DNA from: a virus
Direction: 5' to 3' (one strand)
Virus record (IMG/VR): IMGVR_UViG_3300029286_000143
Location: 1 to 34,660 of that record
DNA length: 34,660 nucleotides
Part shown: in pieces, positions 1 to 7,314 of the stretch
Position numbering within the stretch: position 1 is the first letter of the stretch
Layout of the letters: each line of letters begins with the position of its first letter
Program-made: the position numbers and the translations under genes
Notes under the pieces: generated by a model
Told to the model about the DNA's origin: nothing
Database searches by the model: none
Seen by the model: only the letters and a program-made list of their open reading frames with translations

Positions 1-57
1 TGTGCAATAGGTAATATTTCAGCAAGCATGGATGTAGCATATCAAGGTGCTCAATAA
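1..57 (+). CDS. C-terminal end of an upstream phage protein (partial)
   Basis: Frame 1 is open from the first base and stops with TAA at 55-57, leaving 18 codons that end in DVAYQGAQ. A strong ribosome binding site (AAAGGAGG) for the next gene follows directly, as expected in a packed phage structural operon. The remnant is too short to assign a function. By position it is probably a virion protein. Confidence 0.6.
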   Translation, partial: CAIGNISASMDVAYQGAQ

Positions 58-71
58 AAAGGAGGTTCATC

Positions 72-722
72 ATGTCTCGACCAGCAGTTAATATTTTATT
101 CAATACTTCAGGAAACGATGTTGTATGTTCAAATCCCGCTGGAGATTCTAATTTCATTTTGTTTGGTACAGGTGATAAATTAGTTTGGCGGGATGCTCAA
201 CAGATGACTGGTGATCTTATTTCTGGAGCAAGCTATCCTACTATAATTCCAGCATCAGGAGATTTGGATGCAGCAAAAATGTTTCTGATGGATTTTAGCA
301 CAGGATTGTATGATCAAATCATTCTTGCAGGTTCTACTCTAAACAGTGGAACTGGTGGTAATTATCGTTATGTATGTGCTGCTTGGTTTAGTGGTGTGAC
401 TGTAACTATCCCTTATCTTGAAGCTTATGATGATAATACTCATGCAACATGGGAAAGTGAACCTCTTGGTGATGGTACTCCTGCTAACAGTGTTTTTAAA
501 GCAATCACAACTACAAACGGATTACCTGGTTCTGCTACATGGGCAGGCACACCCCTTGCAGGAACTGATTCCCGAATAGCTCTTGACACTGTTCCAATTC
601 CTTCAGCTCAATATGTCTATTGGAATATGAGACAAGTCTTATCAGACTGGATGGCAAGTTGGCCTACAAGTGCTTGGTATAATAATGATTTAGTATTTGC
701 CATTCACTTTACTTACAATTGA
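72..722 (+). CDS. Phage structural protein, unknown function
   Basis: This 216-residue protein starts at an ATG preceded by AAAGGAGG. I do not recognise the family. It is rich in Gly, Ser, Thr, Trp and aromatic residues, has no membrane segment or signal peptide, and is probably mostly beta-strand, which is typical of tail or baseplate-associated proteins. A candidate ligand-facing stretch near the C-terminus is rich in Trp and Tyr (YVYWNMRQVLSDWMASWP). It heads the tail and adhesin cluster and the downstream gene follows after 11 bases, so co-transcription is likely. A role as a virion component is inferred from context alone. Confidence 0.7.
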   Translation: MSRPAVNILFNTSGNDVVCSNPAGDSNFILFGTGDKLVWRDAQQMTGDLISGASYPTIIPASGDLDAAKMFLMDFSTGLYDQIILAGSTLNSGTGGNYRYVCAAWFSGVTVTIPYLEAYDDNTHATWESEPLGDGTPANSVFKAITTTNGLPGSATWAGTPLAGTDSRIALDTVPIPSAQYVYWNMRQVLSDWMASWPTSAWYNNDLVFAIHFTYN

Positions 723-733
723 GGTGAAAGAAT

Positions 734-1153
734 ATGTGGAAAATCAATCTGTTTTTAGAAGATGGTAAAGTCCTTGAATTGGGAGATGTTAGAACAAGTA
801 AACCAGGTTGGGGAGAAAGTTCTCCAACAAAAATAGCAAAGATGGAATTTTCATTTGTGGGAAAAGAGTATGAAAAACAACAACCTATGAAATTAATTCT
901 TGCTGGAATGAAAGAGTATAATTTCTTTGTGGAAGCTATGAAATCAGTTGTAAATGGGAAATTGACAATAAAGGGTTTATGGTTTTTAGGAAAAATACCA
1001 AACACTAACAGAATAACTGGTTTTGTTATTCAAGATTCCATGAAGATTATTAATGCTGTAGAAGGTCGTGAGTTTAATGGTGGTCCTACAGCAGGGTGGA
1101 AACAAGGGATACCAGGAACAGTCGTTTCAACGATTGTTAAGGAGGTATTATGA
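734..1153 (+). CDS. Phage protein of unknown function (139 aa)
   Basis: The start ATG at 734 follows a GAGGTGAAAG ribosome binding site. The protein is small, without signal peptide or membrane segment, and has an N-terminal region (MWKINLFLEDGKVLELGDVR) that reads as a beta-hairpin-rich domain. Its stop overlaps the next start by 4 bases, indicating translational coupling within the virion gene cluster. A long reverse-strand frame across this gene (709-1005) was judged a shadow. I cannot name a family. A minor tail or chaperone role is possible but not shown by sequence. Confidence 0.65.
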   Translation: MWKINLFLEDGKVLELGDVRTSKPGWGESSPTKIAKMEFSFVGKEYEKQQPMKLILAGMKEYNFFVEAMKSVVNGKLTIKGLWFLGKIPNTNRITGFVIQDSMKIINAVEGREFNGGPTAGWKQGIPGTVVSTIVKEVL

Positions 1154-1578
1154 GTATTGGATTTGATGAAGATTTAAGAAATACTAGAGCATCTGCAATA
1201 GCATCAGCTATTGACGCAGGTGGTGATGAGTATGATTCCGGACATTTACTTATATATTCTGGAGATCGTCCTGATACAGGAGACCACATTGATGAGTATG
1301 ATAATGAGCTTTTAGTAGAATTTGTTTTTCCTTTTCCTTGTGGAACTGTTAGTGCTGGAGTTCTGACATTTGATACCATTGCGGATGCAACCTCTGTTGC
1401 TGCCGGAACAGCTACTTGGGCTCGCATAACTGATGCTGATGATGTTTTTGTTATGGATCTTTCTGTTACAGATACAGGAGGATCAGGAGATGTTAAAGTA
1501 GCTACTACCGGAGCAGTAATAACTGATAATACCATTATCAGTTGTACTGTAGCAACAATAACGGAAGGTAATTCATAG
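1150..1578 (+). CDS. Tail-associated phage protein, small beta-sandwich type
   Basis: This 142-residue protein begins at an ATG after AAGGAGG and overlaps the preceding stop. The pattern, with an N-terminal helix then LLIYSGDRPDTGD, a hydrophobic LLVEFVF strand, a GTATWARI strand and a C-terminal run of short strands (VKVATTGAVITDNTIISCTV), resembles a small protein family I have often seen among tail genes of dsDNA phages, where it has no assigned function. The resemblance comes from memory of the family pattern, not from a search. Cytosolic or virion location is expected because there is no signal peptide. Confidence 0.6.
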   Translation: MSIGFDEDLRNTRASAIASAIDAGGDEYDSGHLLIYSGDRPDTGDHIDEYDNELLVEFVFPFPCGTVSAGVLTFDTIADATSVAAGTATWARITDADDVFVMDLSVTDTGGSGDVKVATTGAVITDNTIISCTVATITEGNS

Positions 1579-1588
1579 AGGATTTAAA

Positions 1589-3412
1589 ATGCCAGTCGTC
1601 GCTACAGGTGGAATAGAAACCACAGTAAGTGGTTATAAATATCATGTTTTCACAGGAGTAGGGGAAGGAGTAGGTCCTCTAGTAGTAACTACTGGTGGAA
1701 ACGTAGAAGTTCTTGTAGTTGCAGGAGGAGGAGCTGGTGGTACTTTCTGCGGTGGTGCTGGTGGTGCTGGTGGTGTTCTTTATGAAGCTGTTCACGCCAT
1801 AACTGCTAAAGAATATACTATTACTGTTGGTGCTGGTGGTCCTCATCCATCAACTAATTCTCCAGGAAGTGATGGGGAAGATTCAGTATTTGATGACATG
1901 ACCGCTATTAAAGGTGGTGGTGGAGCAAATTATAATGTAAAGATTGGTCGCAATGGTGGTAGTGGTGGTGGTGGAGCTTATGGTACAAATGCTGCTGGTG
2001 GTACTGGAACAGCAGGACCACCCAGACAGGGTTATGATGGTGGTGTTGCTACAGCAGGATATCTAGGAGGTGGAGGAGGAGGTTCTGCTGAAGCAGGTAA
2101 TACTAATGGAAATGGTCATGGTGGAGATGGAACATCAGCTTATTCTGATTTGTTGATTGCTGCAGGAATGGGTGTTGATGTTGGTGGAGTGCATTACATT
2201 GCTGGTGGTGGTGGTGGTTGGGTAAATGGAAATGACGCAGCAATTAAACCTGGTGGAGCTGGTGGTGGTGGAGCTGGTGGTTCTGCTCAAGATCAAAGTG
2301 GTACTTTAGAAGGAGTTGCAGGAACTCCTAACACAGGAAGTGGTGGTGGTGGAGGACATTATTCAGATTATAGTTTACACGGTGGTGCTGGTGGTTCTGG
2401 GGTTATCATTATTAAATATTCGGAAACTGACCCACCTATTGATATTGCTTTAGCTTCCACATTAGATGATGTGGTTTCTAATTTTTTATTATCTTTTTCC
2501 GGTTTAAATTTTGAAGATATTACAGTTGAATTTTCCTTACTTGCAGAAACATTTGATGATTTTGCAGTAATGACGGAATACCAAGCTGTTTGTTATAAGG
2601 ATTTAGAAGCAAGATTTGAGTTGGTTCAAGTAAATGCTTATGATTATGAAGACATTTCCGTTCTATTTGAAACTCTTTTAGGAGAAACTTACGAAGATGT
2701 TTCGGTAATTTTCAGCATTGTTAAAGAATCCCAATCCTTTAAATCCTACATTTTGCAAAAACTATACTGTGTTGTGTCTTACATAGGTGGTTATTTTTAT
2801 TATGATGTGGTTTTAGAGAATTGGAATGTGTCTCCTAACAAAACATGGTTTGTTTCTGTTCTAGGGTATTATATTGATGAATATGAAACAGGCAATTTGA
2901 TCACTCTGTATGATACTCTAACAGACTTGCAGAATCACACAAATGCGGTTAGTTACGGTTATCTTGATACAGTCACACTAGAAGTCGTTTTAGAACCGGT
3001 TGATGAATATGACGAGGCAATTCCCTACTATTATCAAGATTTGAAATACCATCTCATGCTGTCAGGGATAGTAGCAGAAGGTGAGGAGTATTTATTCAAA
3101 GTAAAACCTTTGACAGATTTAGATGAAATCCGACATCCTATTTACAATAATTCTAACATTGCTCTTTCCCGAGGTGAAGCAGAATTAGACCTTCATACTT
3201 ATGCTGTTATTGGCAGGGAGCTTGTGCTAGGGACACACATACCTGAATTAGAACCTGGTGAAACAGTCAATCTCACAAGTGTAAGGAGAGGAGAGACTTC
3301 AAAGAAAAGTCAAATTCTTGGTGAAACAATAGCTGGGACTATCAATGAAGATGGAACAGCTTCTTTAATTACATCCATAAATGTTGCTAATTACTTGGAG
3401 TTATCCAGATGA
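1589..3412 (+). CDS. Poly-glycine-rich tail adhesin-like protein
   Basis: A 607-residue protein in two parts. Residues about 1-275 form a glycine-rich domain: an N-terminal strand region (YKYHVFTGVGEG, VEVLVVAGGGAGG) followed by many runs of 3-5 glycines, ending in VIIIKYSE. This architecture is known from phage tail and adhesin proteins in which glycine-rich helices pack into a sandwich and bind host receptors. Residues about 280-400 hold imperfect repeats of the form YEDISVxFExLxGETYEDV, and the C-terminal third is an unassigned acidic, Tyr-rich domain. It overlaps the next gene by 4 bases. A receptor-binding or tail-tip role is inferred. Confidence 0.7.
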   Translation: MPVVATGGIETTVSGYKYHVFTGVGEGVGPLVVTTGGNVEVLVVAGGGAGGTFCGGAGGAGGVLYEAVHAITAKEYTITVGAGGPHPSTNSPGSDGEDSVFDDMTAIKGGGGANYNVKIGRNGGSGGGGAYGTNAAGGTGTAGPPRQGYDGGVATAGYLGGGGGGSAEAGNTNGNGHGGDGTSAYSDLLIAAGMGVDVGGVHYIAGGGGGWVNGNDAAIKPGGAGGGGAGGSAQDQSGTLEGVAGTPNTGSGGGGGHYSDYSLHGGAGGSGVIIIKYSETDPPIDIALASTLDDVVSNFLLSFSGLNFEDITVEFSLLAETFDDFAVMTEYQAVCYKDLEARFELVQVNAYDYEDISVLFETLLGETYEDVSVIFSIVKESQSFKSYILQKLYCVVSYIGGYFYYDVVLENWNVSPNKTWFVSVLGYYIDEYETGNLITLYDTLTDLQNHTNAVSYGYLDTVTLEVVLEPVDEYDEAIPYYYQDLKYHLMLSGIVAEGEEYLFKVKPLTDLDEIRHPIYNNSNIALSRGEAELDLHTYAVIGRELVLGTHIPELEPGETVNLTSVRRGETSKKSQILGETIAGTINEDGTASLITSINVANYLELSR

Positions 3413-4962
3413 GTGAAGATTATTTTTACAACAAGAAACGGATAGACGATCTTGAAGAAGGAAAGATTGTAGCCATTGACAGACTCAAAGGTAGAGTCTC
3501 TTTGTATCTAAGAAATGGTTTAGTATCCACAGGCACTTATTTATATGACATAAAGAATCTCCGAGAAGGAATGAGTGTTCTTATTGGAAGGGTAAGTAAT
3601 TCTTATGTCATCATAAATGAAGTAAAAGGAATTCCAAAAGAATCAGTGGCATCTTGTAAGTCTAAAACAAGTACAATGGATTGGAGTGCTTTTTATACAG
3701 CTTCCGGAGCAACAGCAGTTAAAAGGGCTGCCAGAATAAATAATAAATTACTTGCTGTAGGAAACAACGGAGAGAAGATGTACACAGAAGATCCAACAGG
3801 GGGTTCAGGTTGGAACACTTTATGTGGTGGTGCTCATATAGGGAATATTCCTGAGAATCCTTTAGTCAACGTAACTTACGAATTGACTATTGAATCTGGA
3901 GATTCTTCTCCTTTCGGTCCTTTGTATATGGTTAAAGTATCTGGTGAAGGTACTTTTGAGGATAATTATTATACACCAAGAATTCCTGCACTGGGATGCA
4001 CTGGACAGGATGTAATAGAATTACGAACTTCCTTAGAAATACAAGAGACTTACACAGAAGGAGATCCTCCTGTCGATCATACTGAAGATGAGAATTATGA
4101 GGTTTGTCAAACTCTCAATTCGGATGTCAATGTAACTGCTACTTGTGGTAATGCTACAATAGGTTATGTAGGTTCTTTGACTTTGAAACCCGGAGAAACT
4201 ACAACTTTCTCCATAGAAGGAGCTGAAACTCATGTTGGTGCTTTGACTCTTTATATGGAAGAAGGGGGAAATGGTTCTTTTGTTAATGGTGTTTATACAG
4301 CTTCTCTAGCAACCGATGATTGTATGGGAAGTGCTACTATAAAACTAAAATCCGTATCTTCGGAAACTTGTTTTACTGCTTGTGATTCAGTGGAAATAGA
4401 AGTAGATGGACAACCTAAATGTAATGGAGCAACTATAGGATTTACTACTCAACAAATGGCTGTAGGGGAATCTCAAACTTTAACAATAATAGAAGGAGAA
4501 ACTCCTCCTTACGGAACTATGAGATTTAATTTATGGTCTGGTGGTGGTTCTTTTTCTGAAAATACTTATACAGCAGCAGCCGAAAATCCCGACTGTGTTA
4601 ATAATGCAGGAATTCAGTTGCTTTGTGAAATAGATGGATGTTCCCCAGAAATATGTGATACTTTGAATATTTCGGTGAATGCTGTATTGGGAGATGACCC
4701 AGCAGGATTTGATAGAATAGCAAAGAGTGAACAGTGTGAGTATTGGCCTAGTGGTTGTGGTGAAACATGGTGGTGTTTATCTACATGTTGGGACAGATAT
4801 TTTAAATGTGATGGAACAGTGCTATCTCAAAATAGCACAAGTTTAGCTGGTCCATATTGTGTTGGTTGTGGTTGTGCCGCAGCTAACTGTCCAATACCTT
4901 TTGAAGATAGACGAACACCTGCTATGATAGCTGCTGGTTGTTGTCCAGAACAATTATTGTAA
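3409..4962 (+). CDS. Cysteine-rich tail protein with Ig-like repeats
   Basis: This 517-residue protein overlaps the previous stop (ATGA). Residues about 1-75 look like a small OB or SH3-like barrel (KIVAIDRLKGRVSLYLRNG). Residues about 150-425 contain three related Ig-like repeats, each with an ATIGY or TYELTI strand, a GE..T.SIEG turn and a GSF..GVYTA strand, with cysteines at comparable positions. The last 80 residues hold 11 cysteines, including CxxC, CxC and CC clusters and several Trp. That density is unusual for a protein assembled in the bacterial cytoplasm and suggests metal binding or disulfides formed after release. Probably part of the tail tip or adhesin complex. Confidence 0.7.
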   Translation: MSEDYFYNKKRIDDLEEGKIVAIDRLKGRVSLYLRNGLVSTGTYLYDIKNLREGMSVLIGRVSNSYVIINEVKGIPKESVASCKSKTSTMDWSAFYTASGATAVKRAARINNKLLAVGNNGEKMYTEDPTGGSGWNTLCGGAHIGNIPENPLVNVTYELTIESGDSSPFGPLYMVKVSGEGTFEDNYYTPRIPALGCTGQDVIELRTSLEIQETYTEGDPPVDHTEDENYEVCQTLNSDVNVTATCGNATIGYVGSLTLKPGETTTFSIEGAETHVGALTLYMEEGGNGSFVNGVYTASLATDDCMGSATIKLKSVSSETCFTACDSVEIEVDGQPKCNGATIGFTTQQMAVGESQTLTIIEGETPPYGTMRFNLWSGGGSFSENTYTAAAENPDCVNNAGIQLLCEIDGCSPEICDTLNISVNAVLGDDPAGFDRIAKSEQCEYWPSGCGETWWCLSTCWDRYFKCDGTVLSQNSTSLAGPYCVGCGCAAANCPIPFEDRRTPAMIAAGCCPEQLL

Positions 4963-4973
4963 AAGGAGAAGTC

Positions 4974-5354
4974 ATGAAACAATTGACAGAACAAGAATTT
5001 AAGGATAGAGTGGAAGCAATTCAGAGAGCTAGAAAGATATTTGTTATGTCAGGATTGACCGATAATATCAGCACAGCTTTTGCAATATACCAAGAAATTT
5101 TTGCAGAAACAGAACGACAACTATTGATTACCACAGAACAGAAAGTTCCAATAGGAATGAGACTTTCTCCGTTAGATGATTATGAAAGACCAAAATGTCC
5201 AACTTGTAATGAAGAAATGGCTTTGAGAGCAATACCAGAAAATGAACAAGGTTTCAAAACTCAATGGGTTTGCCCAACAGAAACATGTGATGTGCTTAAT
5301 TCTGAAAACGATATTAATTGGTGGTTTGACAATTTAAAAAGAAAGGAAAGTTAA
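4974..5354 (+). CDS. Small zinc-ribbon protein
   Basis: I chose the ATG at 4974 because it follows AAAAGGAGAAGTC. An upstream in-frame start would sit inside the preceding gene. The 126-residue protein has an N-terminal helical half (EQEFKDRVEAIQRARKIFV) and a C-terminal zinc ribbon with CPTC (cysteines spaced by two) and a second knuckle WVCPTETC, about 30 residues apart. The role is unknown. Such ribbons often mediate protein or nucleic-acid contacts. The gene is one of a run of three small coupled genes and is followed without gap by another zinc-ribbon gene. Confidence 0.7.
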   Translation: MKQLTEQEFKDRVEAIQRARKIFVMSGLTDNISTAFAIYQEIFAETERQLLITTEQKVPIGMRLSPLDDYERPKCPTCNEEMALRAIPENEQGFKTQWVCPTETCDVLNSENDINWWFDNLKRKES

Positions 5355-5542
5355 TGGATATCCAAGCATTAATAAATTCCTTAAAAAAGACATCAAAGAA
5401 AGATCCTATTCCTGGAACAACTGAAGGGGAAGTTCGGAAGTGCCCTTCTTGTGAGAATACCACTTTGTATAATTACAAAAAGTGTTGTGGTAATCCTAAT
5501 GGATATTTGGGATGTAAGTGTGGTTACAAGGTGTCATTATGA
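5354..5542 (+). CDS. Very small zinc-ribbon protein (62 aa)
   Basis: The start codon shares its first base with the preceding stop (TAATG), a typical coupling. The protein has an N-terminal helix (IQALINSLKKTSKK) followed by two cysteine pairs, KCPSCENTTLYNYKKCC and YLGCKCGYK, which together can ligate one zinc ion. The function is unknown. It may act with the neighbouring zinc-ribbon protein encoded directly upstream. Its stop overlaps the next start. Confidence 0.65.
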   Translation: MDIQALINSLKKTSKKDPIPGTTEGEVRKCPSCENTTLYNYKKCCGNPNGYLGCKCGYKVSL

Positions 5543-5886
5543 TTGAAATTATAGCAATGGTTATTTTTGCAGAAGCAATTGTAAATCTTGTTTTCAAAGG
5601 AACAGTTCTCCAACCTTTGAGAGATACTATAATCAATCATACAGATTTTTTAAGAGTAAGAGGAGAGCATCCTCTAGAATGCAAACTTTGTGTTTCTGTA
5701 TGGGTAGGTTTGTTATCAAGTTTGGTTTATCTGTTTTTAGGAATAGTTTGTATTAAATGGTTTGTGATGGGCATTGTTATTCACAGACTAAGTAATTGGT
5801 TTCATTTAGTAATAAGTCTACTTGCAGATATTCAGATGGATAAAAGAATAGATAGAAGAAAAAACTTGCAACAAAAGCCCAATTAG
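5539..5886 (+). CDS. Small membrane protein, DUF1360-like
   Basis: The ATG at 5539 overlaps the previous stop (ATGA), so I prefer it to the upstream in-frame ATG at 5518. The 115-residue protein has a hydrophobic N-terminal helix (IIAMVIFAEAIVNLVF), a central motif PLECKLCVSVWVGLL and a second long hydrophobic stretch (about residues 57-95), giving two to three membrane helices and a basic C-terminal tail (KRIDRRKN). A CxxCxxxWVG motif before a membrane helix is characteristic of the small DUF1360 membrane proteins seen in phages and sporulating bacteria. The function of that family is not established. The assignment is by motif only. Confidence 0.6.
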   Translation: MIEIIAMVIFAEAIVNLVFKGTVLQPLRDTIINHTDFLRVRGEHPLECKLCVSVWVGLLSSLVYLFLGIVCIKWFVMGIVIHRLSNWFHLVISLLADIQMDKRIDRRKNLQQKPN

Positions 5887-5892
5887 TGTATG

Positions 5893-5922
5893 AGAGTTTT
5901 AAGGATGAATTATGAAAACTCT
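5893..5922 (+). other. Inverted repeat enclosing a start site
   Basis: AGAGTTTT at 5893-5900 pairs perfectly with AAAACTCT at 5915-5922 around a 14-base loop that contains AAGGA and an ATG. It could modulate translation of the short frame beginning at 5912 or be a chance structure in AT-rich DNA. It lies in the only intergenic gap over 100 bases in the first 16 kb. Nothing else is evident in 5887-6020 apart from the ribosome binding site of the next gene. Confidence 0.25.
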
Positions 5923-6052
5923 AAATACATTCTCAAATACAGTAAAACCCATCGGCGTTCCTGCCCATACCTTAAAGAACCACACAAATGAAATGAAGTA
6001 CATAAATAGGAGGTTTTACCATGTCTATGCAGAAATTTCTACAAGCGGCTGA
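5912..6052 (+). CDS. Possible 46-aa small protein
   Basis: This short open frame starts at an ATG seven bases after AAGGA and runs 46 codons (beginning MKTLNTFSNTVKPIGVP), overlapping the start of the 6021 gene by 32 bases in another frame. It is the only coding candidate in the 134-base gap. There is no recognisable domain. It may be noise. Support is limited to the ribosome binding site and the gap it fills. Confidence 0.2.
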   Translation: MKTLNTFSNTVKPIGVPAHTLKNHTNEMKYINRRFYHVYAEISTSG

Positions 6053-6374
6053 TCCTATATATAAAAACCCAATTTCTTCTTTTCCTCTCACAGATACGGA
6101 TAAGCTAGCATTGACGGCAGATGTTCCTAAATTGTATGCTATTCCTAGCAATACGGAAATTCTATTATTTCAGTCAACAAAGGATTTTTATGTTCTTTTT
6201 GGAGATTCTACAGTGGTAGTAGAAGTTCCGGATGAATATGATATTCTTGATGGTTCCGCACCAATGCTTAATCCCGAAAAGATTTGTAATGTTTCTTTTT
6301 CCAATTACACTCATGTGTCCATAATCAGTGAAAGTAATTGTGCTGTATTTGTGCAAAGATGGTCAAGGAGATAA
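6021..6374 (+). CDS. Phage protein of unknown function (117 aa)
   Basis: Start at the ATG following TAGGAGGTTTTACC, a strong ribosome binding site. The 117-residue protein begins MSMQKFLQAADPIYKNPISS and is predicted to be mainly beta-strand (KLYAIPSNTEILLFQSTKDFYVLFGDSTVVVEVPD). There is no signal peptide or membrane segment. By size, composition and position between tail proteins it is probably a minor virion or tail-assembly component. I recognise no family. Confidence 0.65.
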   Translation: MSMQKFLQAADPIYKNPISSFPLTDTDKLALTADVPKLYAIPSNTEILLFQSTKDFYVLFGDSTVVVEVPDEYDILDGSAPMLNPEKICNVSFSNYTHVSIISESNCAVFVQRWSRR

Positions 6375-6377
6375 TCA

Positions 6378-6794
6378 ATGTGCATAAGAGCCAATGTAGA
6401 CATAACAATTGTTGAGGGAGGAACATTTAACCAGACTTTTCAATGGAAGACTGGAGACCCTTCTGTAATAGTTGATATTACTGGATACACGGGTGATATG
6501 CAGATCCGTGCCAAAGTCAGAAGTGAAACAGTTTTGCTTGATGTTCCTTTTCAAACAATACCTTGGGTTGCTGATGGAGCCACAGGAATTTACATTTACC
6601 CTAATGGCACTCTTGATGTAGATAAAGGAAAATGGCGTATTTACTTAAAAGATGATGATACCCAAGGATTGTGTGCAGTTCATAAAAACATTATTGGTGT
6701 TTATGACTGTTTCTTGTACAATATTGATGAAGAAGCAGTTTTGCAAATGTATGGAGTAGCTACCATTATTGCAGCGGTGACAAGAGATGAATGA
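6378..6794 (+). CDS. Tail/baseplate small beta-sandwich protein
   Basis: A 138-residue protein with the pattern ITIVEGGTFNQTFQWK, then a DITGYTGDMQIRAKV strand pair, then GIYIYPN and KGKWRIYL. This order (V-E-G-A/G-T-F-x-x-x-F-x-W, then DLTGY-x-A/G-x-MQIR) is one I associate with small phage tail or baseplate-attached proteins in diverse dsDNA phages, usually encoded next to fibre genes. The exact role is not established. It overlaps the downstream collagen-like gene by 8 bases, so the two are translationally coupled and may assemble together. Confidence 0.65.
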   Translation: MCIRANVDITIVEGGTFNQTFQWKTGDPSVIVDITGYTGDMQIRAKVRSETVLLDVPFQTIPWVADGATGIYIYPNGTLDVDKGKWRIYLKDDDTQGLCAVHKNIIGVYDCFLYNIDEEAVLQMYGVATIIAAVTRDE

Positions 6795-7050
6795 TGTAAT
6801 CATTACTACCGAAGAAGGTGTGGTCACTGTAATAGAATCCATAGAAATTGGTCCTCAAGGTCCAGTAGGACCAGTTGGTCCTCAAGGTCCTCAAGGTCCA
6901 GTAGGACCAGTTGGTCCTCAAGGTCCTCAAGGGGAGGGTGTAGTTGATGGTGAAATCCATTTTACACCAAAGAGTGGTTCTACAGGACCCGTAGGAACAG
7001 TTTATTTTGATTCAGATGATGAGCATTTGTGGGTAAGCATAACATCTTAA
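6787..7050 (+). CDS. Collagen-like tail protein
   Basis: This 87-residue protein contains about ten consecutive Gly-X-Y triplets (residues 22-51, GPQGPVGPVGPQGPQ repeated), the sequence rule of a collagen triple helix, followed by a short C-terminal beta module (GTVYFDSDDEHLWVSITS). Collagen-like repeats are well known in phage tail fibres, where they form trimeric linkers. Proline occupies the X and Gln or Val the Y positions, as in other bacterial and phage collagens. The 3-prime end lies in a 77-bp tandem duplication. Because the gene is so short, it likely supplies a linker joining trimeric fibre subunits. Confidence 0.75.
   Translation: MNDVIITTEEGVVTVIESIEIGPQGPVGPVGPQGPQGPVGPVGPQGPQGEGVVDGEIHFTPKSGSTGPVGTVYFDSDDEHLWVSITS
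6850..6921 (+). repeat. Two identical 36-bp collagen-coding repeats
   Basis: Two perfect copies of a 36-base unit (6850-6885 and 6886-6921), each coding for four Gly-X-Y triplets, are followed by a partial third. Identical codons in both copies point to recent slippage or unequal exchange. Copy number may vary between related phages. Confidence 0.85.
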
Positions 7051-7147
7051 AGAAAGGAGGAATCATGAAAGGAACAGTTTATTTTGATTCAGATGATGAG
7101 CATTTGTGGGTAAGCGTAACATCTTAAAGAAAGGAGGAATCATGAAA
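6994..7147 (+). repeat. 77-bp tandem duplication with one mismatch
   Basis: Unit 6994-7070 is repeated directly at 7071-7147 with a single A-to-G difference (GCATAAC versus GCGTAAC). Each copy carries the last 18 codons of the collagen-like gene, its stop, a ribosome binding site (AAAGGAGG) and the ATGAAA start of a following frame. Confidence 0.9.
7065..7127 (+). CDS. Possible 20-aa peptide created by the duplication
   Basis: The tandem duplication places an AAAGGAGGAATC ribosome binding site and ATGAAA directly in frame with the duplicated C-terminal coding segment. The result is a complete 20-codon frame (MKGTVYFDSDDEHLW and five more residues) ending in TAA at 7125-7127. It has every signal needed for translation, but whether the peptide is stable or useful is unknown. 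It is identical to the C-terminal module of the collagen-like protein apart from Ile-to-Val near the end. Confidence 0.35.
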   Translation: MKGTVYFDSDDEHLWVSVTS

Positions 7148-7303
7148 GGAACAGTTTTTATTAAAGATAAAAAAATCACATTATCTATTGGTGAATCAGG
7201 TAAAGTGCCTGAAGTTTCTATAGAGTTAGTTTCTCCTCAATTTATCTTTGATGGCGATAAGGTAACAATTATTGAAGGTCAGATGGATACTATAAAGAAA
7301 TAA
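7142..7303 (+). CDS. Small phage protein of unknown function (53 aa)
   Basis: I use the ATG at 7142, which follows AAAGGAGGAATC. An upstream in-frame ATG at 7106 lies inside the duplicated segment and lacks this site. The 53-residue protein (MKGTVFIKDKKITLSIGES) is a likely all-beta mini-domain with no cysteines or membrane segment. Its first four codons match those of the peptide made by the duplication, because the duplication endpoint lies inside this gene. Function unknown. The next gene follows after 11 bases. Confidence 0.55.
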   Translation: MKGTVFIKDKKITLSIGESGKVPEVSIELVSPQFIFDGDKVTIIEGQMDTIKK

Positions 7304-7314
7304 GGAGGGTAGTT

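Noticed and set aside
1137-1535. 132-codon - strand frame
   Set aside because: It is a shadow of the 142-residue gene on the + strand, low complexity (Val/Ser/Thr-rich) and without ribosome binding site.
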